Below are positions 36,548 through 41,577 of a DNA stretch of 41,577 nucleotides, piece by piece (the first letter of the stretch is position 1; each line of letters starts with the position of its first letter). A program made the position numbers and the translations under genes. The notes beneath the pieces are model-generated. The model saw nothing but the letters and a program-made list of their open reading frames with translations. It was not told the origin of the DNA and made no database searches. Source of the DNA: Planctomycetota bacterium (GTDB taxonomy: Bacteria; Planctomycetota; Planctomycetia; Gemmatales; Gemmataceae). Location of the stretch: positions 1-41,577 of the forward strand of contig JAKOSN010000103.1 in assembly GCA_029777335.1 (NCBI GenBank). Direction: 5' to 3'.

Positions 36548-36711
36548 GACCGCCTCCCTGAAGAAAGGATGCGGTCAGCCTCGCACAACGGCCCCCTGGA
36601 GTCAAGACGAGGCGAGGACGTCGGCAGGCAAGACGGACTGGCTCCGGGGGCATTCGTGGATTACCATGGAAGAAGTAGCGAATTCGCCTGCCTTCAGAGG
36701 AGATTTCACGC

Positions 36712-39700
36712 GTGCGTCCATCCTCCCGCCTCGTTGCCGTTCTCGCTTTCGGCGTCTGCCTCCTTCCCTCGCTCTGTGCGCAAACCCGGGACGACTTCAC
36801 GCAACCGCAATCCGCTCCCCGACCCGCGCCGAAGTGGCTGAAATGGATCGATCAGGGGACGAACGATCCTCGTTTGAAGGGCTATTTCACTCCCGAGGGG
36901 ATCAAGGTTGAGATTGTCGCCGAGGCACCCGTGGTGATTAACCCCGTGGGGATGACCTTTGGCGAGGATGGCACACCTTATGTGATTGAGTGGGTTCCCG
37001 AGCGCGAGGGCGCCCCGCACTTTCCGCAGCACATGGAGAAGCTCTCCTACAAGGACGGTTCCACGCGCGAAGTGGCGACGATGAAAAAGAGCGTGAATGA
37101 TGTCATCAAGATCCTGCGCTTCAACAGTGAAAAGAAAAGCTACGATCGCGCCGAGGTCGTTCTTCAAGATGAATTGCCCTCCACCGTGTTGCTGCACGAC
37201 GGCTGGCTTTACACCGCCAGCCGCGGAACGGTTCGCCGTTTCAAGCAGAGCAAACCGGGCGGGCCGTACGACGTGAAGCAGATCATCGCTCAGGGATTCT
37301 GCGGATTTCACCATCATCAGGTGTCGGGGTTGACGATTGGCAACGATGGCTGGCTATACATCACCAGCGGGGATGATGACAACGTGGTCGAGGGGTCCGA
37401 TGGCAGTCGCGCGACCGTGCTGCGCACCGGAGCGGTCTTTCGCTGTCGCCCCGATGGGTCGAAGATGCACGTGTTCGCAATCGGTTTCCGCAATCCCTAT
37501 CGCGATGTCGCTTTCAACGAGTCGTTCAACCTCTTCCATGTTGATAACGACAACGAGGACGGCTCCAAGTTCACTGGTTGTCGGTTGATGCACATTGCCG
37601 AGGGGAACGATTTTGGCTGGCGCCTGCAGAGCGGGGCGCGTTGCTGTGTTCCCGATCATGTGCGTGGGGCGGTCTTTGGCGAATTGCCGGGGAAGGTGGC
37701 GCCGTTGCTCAAGACCGGGCGCGGGGCACCGGCGGGGTTGCTGATCTACAACGACACGCGTTTTCCCGAGGAATACCGTGGCCTCCTTTACTACCCGGAT
37801 GTCTTTCGCAAGGTGATTCGGGCCTATGCAGTCAAACCGAAAGGGGCGAGCTACGAGGTGGCCCAGGAGTTCGCCTTTCTGCGCAGCGACGATCCCCTCT
37901 TTCGCCCCTGCCAGATGGTGCTCGGCCCGGACGGGGCGATGTACGTGGTGGACTGGCGCACCGATTCCGGCGGAGCGGGGCGCCTGTGGGGCGATGGCAA
38001 ACATGGTCGCATTTATCGGTTGACCTGGGCAGGGACCAGGGAGCATCCCGCGCTGCCGCCCCGGGCCATGGACAGCTGGCAAAAGATCGTCAAACTTCCC
38101 GAGGAGGAGTTGCTGAAAACGCTGGACAGCGAGGAGTTCAGCGATCGGCAGAAAGCGCAACGTGAGCTGGTGCGCCGTGGGGAGAAGCAACGGGCGGGGT
38201 TGCTCAAGGTGCTGGCGGACCGGGATCGGGGGGCGCGCGCCCGCTGGGCGGCCCTTGGCGCGCTGGAGTCGATGTGGAACGCCGAGGTCCGCAAGGCGTT
38301 GCTGGGGTGCCTGCGCGATGCCGACGACGACCTCCGCCGCCTGGCCATCGAGGCGCTGGGATTGAATGCCGAACGCAGCGACAAGGAAGTGCAGGCCGCC
38401 TTGCTGAAGTTACTCAACGAACCGGAACTCCCGGTGCGCCGGGCTGCCTATCTGGCCATGGGACGCCTGAACGGTGCCGGGGCGGCCGATGCGCTGGTCA
38501 ACACGTTGTCATTTCTGGAGGAAAAAGATCGCGATCCGGTCCTTCACGATGGGCTGGTGCGCGCCATCGAATACACCGGCAAGGAGGGGATCGAACGGCT
38601 GCTAGCGCTGGCGGAATCCGGGGTACAGAAGGAACTCGATCGTGTGGTGGAGGCGTTCACCATGATGCGGACGCGCCCAGCCGCCGAGGCGATCCCCACC
38701 CTGCTGGAGAATCCGCACCTGAGTATCGCTCAGCGGGCCGGCCTGATTCGCTCCTACGGCAATTATCTTCTGCTCCCTCCGTTGTCGCTGGAACCGGCAC
38801 TGGCCTGGTTGAGCAAACACCCCGAGGAAGCGCAGGCCGTCAAACTGGCCGGCCTGGAGGTGCTCTCGCTGGGCCAGGCGCTCAAGGGGGAGAAGGCGGA
38901 GAAGTGGCTGTTCGTCTTGCTGGAGGAGAACGATCCCGCCGTGCGCCTGTCGGTGATTCGTGCGATCGAGCAGACACGCCTGACCAAAGCAGCCCCGAAG
39001 CTGGCGAAGATCCTCGGCGAAAAAGGGGCGTCGGAGAAGGAACGGCTCGCCGCCATCCAGGCGCTGCGAGTGCTCGCGGATCGGTCGGCGGTTCCCGTGT
39101 TGAAGGAGATCCTCGCCGAGGATTCCCCCGCCACGCAGGCTTTGCGGCGCGACGCACTGCGCACGCTGGGGGCACTCGATCTCCAGGCGGCTCTCCTGCT
39201 GGCGGAGCAGTACCTCGCGGGGCAGGACGAGGGGTTGCAAACCGAGGCCGTCCTCCTCCTTGGCACCCAGCCCGCAGGCGCCAAACGAGTGGGCAAACTC
39301 TTTCTTGAGCGGAAATTGCCGCGCACCCTTCTGCCGCAGGTGTCCGAAGCGCTGCGCAAACATGCCGGGAAGGAGCGCGAGTTGAACGGTCTGCTCAATG
39401 CCGTGATGAAGACCGGGCTACTTGTTTCGACCGCCCCGGCAGACCTTGAGAAACTGCGCAAACTGGTGCAGACGAAAGGCAGTGTCCAGCGCGGGCGCGA
39501 ACTCTTTTTGAACAGCGCCACCCTGGCCTGTATCCGATGCCATCGTCTAGAAAGTGTCGGTGGACAGGTCGGCCCGGATCTGACCCGGGTGTGGGAAACG
39601 CACTCGGTGGAGAAGCTGATTGAGTCGCTGGTGGAGCCGAGCAAGGAAATCAAGGAGGGGTATCAAACGTTTGTTGCCACTACCAAAAAAGGCCAGGTTT

Positions 39701-40392
39701 ACACGGGGTTGAAGATTGCCCAGAGTGGCGACGAGGTGGTGCTCCGCGATAGCGAGGCGCGTGATATTCGCATTGCCAGCAAGGATCTCGATTCCCTGGA
39801 GGCATCGAAACAATCGTTGATGCCCGACAACGTGGTGGCTCAGCTCAGCTACGACGATTTCATCCACCTGGTGGCGTTCCTCAAGGATCGCTCGGCGCAG
39901 GAATCGCTCCGGGGGCTGGCCCTGGAGTTCTATGTCGTCGGACCGTTTGGCAACGCTCTCGCCGCCAGCTATCCTCCCGAGAAAAAGCCCGATCCCACCG
40001 CGAGCTATCCCGGGGACAAACCCGGTGTCGTGCTGCGCTGGCAGGCGGCTCAGAGCGAACCAAGTGGACTGCTTGATCTGGGCAAGATCTACAAGCGCGA
40101 GAAGATCTCTGCCTATGCGTTGACCCATGTCTATTCCCCGACCGACCAGAAGGTGGAGATGCTGGTTGGCTCCGACGACACGGTGCGCATCTGGCTCAAC
40201 GACAAGCTGGTTCATGAATATGCTCAGGATCGCTCGGCACGGCCGGATCAGGATCGCGTGGCGGTTTCGCTTCAGGCCGGGTGGAATCGGGTGCTGGTGA
40301 AGGTGGTGAACGGCACGACCGATCATGGGCTGTACCTGCGCTTCACAGGCGGAAACGGGCTGCGCGTCAGTCGAACACCTCAGGAGAAATAA
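36712..40392 (+). CDS. PVC-type haem-binding membrane-bound dehydrogenase with HEAT repeats
   Basis: The product is 1226 residues. A signal peptide (MRPSSRLVAVLAFGVCLLPSLCAQ) follows GTG 36712, with AGAGGAGA about 10 bases upstream. Residues about 60-460 are the TIGR02604-type propeller dehydrogenase domain (GFHHHQVSGLTIGNDGWLYITSGDDD, IGFRNPYRDVAFNE, PDGAMYVVDWRTDSGG). Residues about 470-880 are HEAT-like helices (LKVLADRDRGARARWAALGAL, VRLSVIRAIEQTRLTKAAPKL). The TIGR02603 haem domain carries CIRCH at 940-944, followed by VGGQVGPDLT. A C-terminal beta domain (about 1065-1226) resembles a PA14/carbohydrate-binding-like module. The protein is probably a periplasmic sugar or polyol dehydrogenase passing electrons to its own haem (inference). 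Confidence 0.95.
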   Translation: MRPSSRLVAVLAFGVCLLPSLCAQTRDDFTQPQSAPRPAPKWLKWIDQGTNDPRLKGYFTPEGIKVEIVAEAPVVINPVGMTFGEDGTPYVIEWVPEREGAPHFPQHMEKLSYKDGSTREVATMKKSVNDVIKILRFNSEKKSYDRAEVVLQDELPSTVLLHDGWLYTASRGTVRRFKQSKPGGPYDVKQIIAQGFCGFHHHQVSGLTIGNDGWLYITSGDDDNVVEGSDGSRATVLRTGAVFRCRPDGSKMHVFAIGFRNPYRDVAFNESFNLFHVDNDNEDGSKFTGCRLMHIAEGNDFGWRLQSGARCCVPDHVRGAVFGELPGKVAPLLKTGRGAPAGLLIYNDTRFPEEYRGLLYYPDVFRKVIRAYAVKPKGASYEVAQEFAFLRSDDPLFRPCQMVLGPDGAMYVVDWRTDSGGAGRLWGDGKHGRIYRLTWAGTREHPALPPRAMDSWQKIVKLPEEELLKTLDSEEFSDRQKAQRELVRRGEKQRAGLLKVLADRDRGARARWAALGALESMWNAEVRKALLGCLRDADDDLRRLAIEALGLNAERSDKEVQAALLKLLNEPELPVRRAAYLAMGRLNGAGAADALVNTLSFLEEKDRDPVLHDGLVRAIEYTGKEGIERLLALAESGVQKELDRVVEAFTMMRTRPAAEAIPTLLENPHLSIAQRAGLIRSYGNYLLLPPLSLEPALAWLSKHPEEAQAVKLAGLEVLSLGQALKGEKAEKWLFVLLEENDPAVRLSVIRAIEQTRLTKAAPKLAKILGEKGASEKERLAAIQALRVLADRSAVPVLKEILAEDSPATQALRRDALRTLGALDLQAALLLAEQYLAGQDEGLQTEAVLLLGTQPAGAKRVGKLFLERKLPRTLLPQVSEALRKHAGKERELNGLLNAVMKTGLLVSTAPADLEKLRKLVQTKGSVQRGRELFLNSATLACIRCHRLESVGGQVGPDLTRVWETHSVEKLIESLVEPSKEIKEGYQTFVATTKKGQVYTGLKIAQSGDEVVLRDSEARDIRIASKDLDSLEASKQSLMPDNVVAQLSYDDFIHLVAFLKDRSAQESLRGLALEFYVVGPFGNALAASYPPEKKPDPTASYPGDKPGVVLRWQAAQSEPSGLLDLGKIYKREKISAYALTHVYSPTDQKVEMLVGSDDTVRIWLNDKLVHEYAQDRSARPDQDRVAVSLQAGWNRVLVKVVNGTTDHGLYLRFTGGNGLRVSRTPQEK

Positions 40393-40425
40393 CGAGCGCG
40401 CGGGGCCAGCAGGAGAGAGAAGCCG

Positions 40426-41313
40426 ATGGAGAGCGCAGCGAACGGCAGGCTTCCGCCCGAGAAACGGCGCGTGGTCATCCTGGGGAATCCGCGCGCCGGG
40501 ACGGGCAATTCAAGGCGACGCGTGGAGCGGCTCTGCGGGGCGTTGCGCGGTCGCGGCCTGGAACCGATTCTGTGCTGGCAACGGGAAGAACTGGGGCAGT
40601 TAGCGCGGGAAAGCGATACACGCTGTGTGGTGGCGGCGGGGGGAGATGGGACGTTGCTGGAGGTGGTCAATCGCGTCCCACATCTGCCAATTGCCCTTTT
40701 TCCGCTCGGCAACGAGAACCTGGTTGCGCGCTTCTGTGGTGTTCCTCGTCGGCCAGACATTCTGGCGGAGCGCATTGCGCGCGGGACGGTCCGCCAACTG
40801 GATCTCGCACGCTGCAATGAGCGGTTATTCAGCCTGATGGTCAGTGCGGGGATCGATGCCGAGGTGGTGCATCGTGTTCATGGCCGTCGCACCGGGCACA
40901 TCAACAAGCTCAGCTACCTCCTCCCCACGCTGGAGGCGTTCGCCTGGTATCGCTATCCCACCATTGAAGTGGAACTGCAGGAAACGGGCGAGCGGCTTCG
41001 TGGGGCGATGGTGTTTGTGTTTAACATTCCGCAATATGCCCTGCGCTTGCCCTTGCCGTTGCACAGCCAGGCTGACGATGGCCGGCTCGATGTTTATGTC
41101 TTCGAGCGTCCCGGCATGGCGAATCTGGCGCGCTATCTGGAAGCGATTGTGCGCCGTCGCCACGGACACCTCCCCGATCATCATCATCGCCGGGTCCAGC
41201 GCGCATGCTTAAGCGCGGCCGAACAGGTGCCGGTGCAGACCGATGGCGACCCCGCGGGCTTCCTGCCGGTGCAGGTGGAGATCGTACCGGCCGCACTGAC
41301 CCTGATCGGTTAA
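40426..41313 (+). CDS. Diacylglycerol-kinase-family lipid kinase (YegS-like)
   Basis: The product is 295 residues. The N-terminal DAGK catalytic domain has VVILGNPRAGTGNSRRRV and the nucleotide-binding GGDGTLLEVVN (GGDGT at 72-76). The C-terminal beta-sandwich has MVSAGIDAEVVH and the ending VQTDGDPAG, both conserved in YegS/BmrU/DgkB relatives. It would phosphorylate a lipid alcohol or sphingoid base with ATP at the inner face of the membrane. AGGAGAG is about 10 bases before ATG. It starts 33 bases after the dehydrogenase stop and may be co-transcribed. Confidence 0.93.
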   Translation: MESAANGRLPPEKRRVVILGNPRAGTGNSRRRVERLCGALRGRGLEPILCWQREELGQLARESDTRCVVAAGGDGTLLEVVNRVPHLPIALFPLGNENLVARFCGVPRRPDILAERIARGTVRQLDLARCNERLFSLMVSAGIDAEVVHRVHGRRTGHINKLSYLLPTLEAFAWYRYPTIEVELQETGERLRGAMVFVFNIPQYALRLPLPLHSQADDGRLDVYVFERPGMANLARYLEAIVRRRHGHLPDHHHRRVQRACLSAAEQVPVQTDGDPAGFLPVQVEIVPAALTLIG

Positions 41314-41344
41314 CCCTTTGCGTGCGCTCCCGAGGGGCTGAGCG

Positions 41345-41563
41345 TTATTGCAACCCGCCATGGACACGTTCATCGGTCAGGTGTGAAGGTTGATCGGTAA
41401 ACCAGAAGCGCGACCATTCCCCCTCGATCTGGCGGAGATCTTCCGATTGATTGAGGAGGGCTTCCATTCGTCGGGTCGGGTTCGACGGGTACATGTTCAG
41501 TAAGCAGCCCGTATTGCTCAACATGAGCACCGCCACGGCCGCGAGCCAGAGGGAGCGCCGCAT
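41345..41563 (-). CDS. Small planctomycete-type lipoprotein
   Basis: The product of 72 residues has a lipoprotein signal (MRRSLWLAAVAVLMLSNTGC; Cys20 lipidated). The mature part contains YPSNPTRRMEALLNQSEDLRQIEGEWSRF and FTDQPSHLTDERVHGGLQ. From memory, very similar short proteins with 'NQSEDLRQIEGEW' and 'PSHLTxxRVHGG' recur across planctomycetes; no function is known. A strong GGGAGG ribosome-binding site (at 41571-41576 on the complementary strand) precedes the ATG. The whole gene fits in the window, converging on the lipid kinase gene with a 31-base gap. Confidence 0.88.
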   Translation of the reverse strand: MRRSLWLAAVAVLMLSNTGCLLNMYPSNPTRRMEALLNQSEDLRQIEGEWSRFWFTDQPSHLTDERVHGGLQ

Positions 41564-41577
41564 GACTAGACCTCCCG

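Overview
The window is about 41.6 kb of GC-rich bacterial chromosome that reads as a planctomycete, most likely Gemmataceae or a close relative (inference from gene content). The supporting genes are a very long WD40-repeat protein, a DUF1549/DUF1553 cytochrome paired with a Tat-exported DUF1501 protein, a PVC-type membrane-bound dehydrogenase with HEAT repeats and a terminal haem domain, a DUF1573-like protein beside a multihaem cytochrome, and several small planctomycete-type lipoproteins. I see no rRNA, tRNA, CRISPR array, transposase or prophage block, so this is ordinary chromosome apart from a few unusual loci. || Layout. 2-3538: 3' part of a WD40 protein cut by the left edge. 3988-5124: secreted outer-membrane beta-barrel-like protein. 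5207-7687 (-): O-antigen-ligase-like membrane protein with a TPR tail. 8006-11060 (+): small membrane protein, tail-anchored TPR protein, retropepsin-like 'ATP-dependent zinc protease' and RimK-type ATP-grasp ligase. 11129-15610 (-): citramalate synthase and pyruvate phosphate dikinase. 15953-19150 (+): DUF1573-like protein and tetrahaem cytochrome c554-type protein. 19214-21707 (-): S9 peptidase followed by a small lipoprotein gene. 21835-22257 (+): DUF488. 22205-25818 (-): UbiA prenyltransferase, Rad52-family protein, serine hydrolase. 25888-31019 (+): RarD transporter and the DUF1549/DUF1501 dyad. 31108-32145 (+): leucine-rich-repeat protein. 32176-33519 (-): amidase. 33623-34636 (+): ArgC. 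34817-36547 (-): GT39/ArnT-like glycosyltransferase. 36712-41313 (+): PVC haem dehydrogenase and a diacylglycerol-kinase-family lipid kinase. 41345-41563 (-): small lipoprotein. || Main discovery candidate. At 19214-19558 (-) a lipoprotein with a heavy-metal-associated (HMA, MerP/Atx1-like) fold is read in one frame only if two UGA codons are translated. The UGAs fall exactly at the two cysteine positions of the canonical GMTCxxC metal site, giving GMT-U-T-S-U. The gene has a perfect GGAGGT ribosome-binding site, coding-like sequence and the full beta-alpha-beta-beta-alpha-beta pattern on both sides of the UGAs, and two adjacent perfect 8-bp stem-loops just downstream, with loops beginning in G, at distances expected for bacterial SECIS elements. 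I interpret it as a selenoprotein with a UxxU metal or redox site. Conventional gene calling would shorten it to a 48-residue fragment or miss it. || Other notable elements are a perfect 38-bp AT-rich palindrome upstream of the rad52-like gene, a set of strong gene-end hairpins that mostly lack U-tracts, and a serine hydrolase whose YxN motif appears to be HCN.
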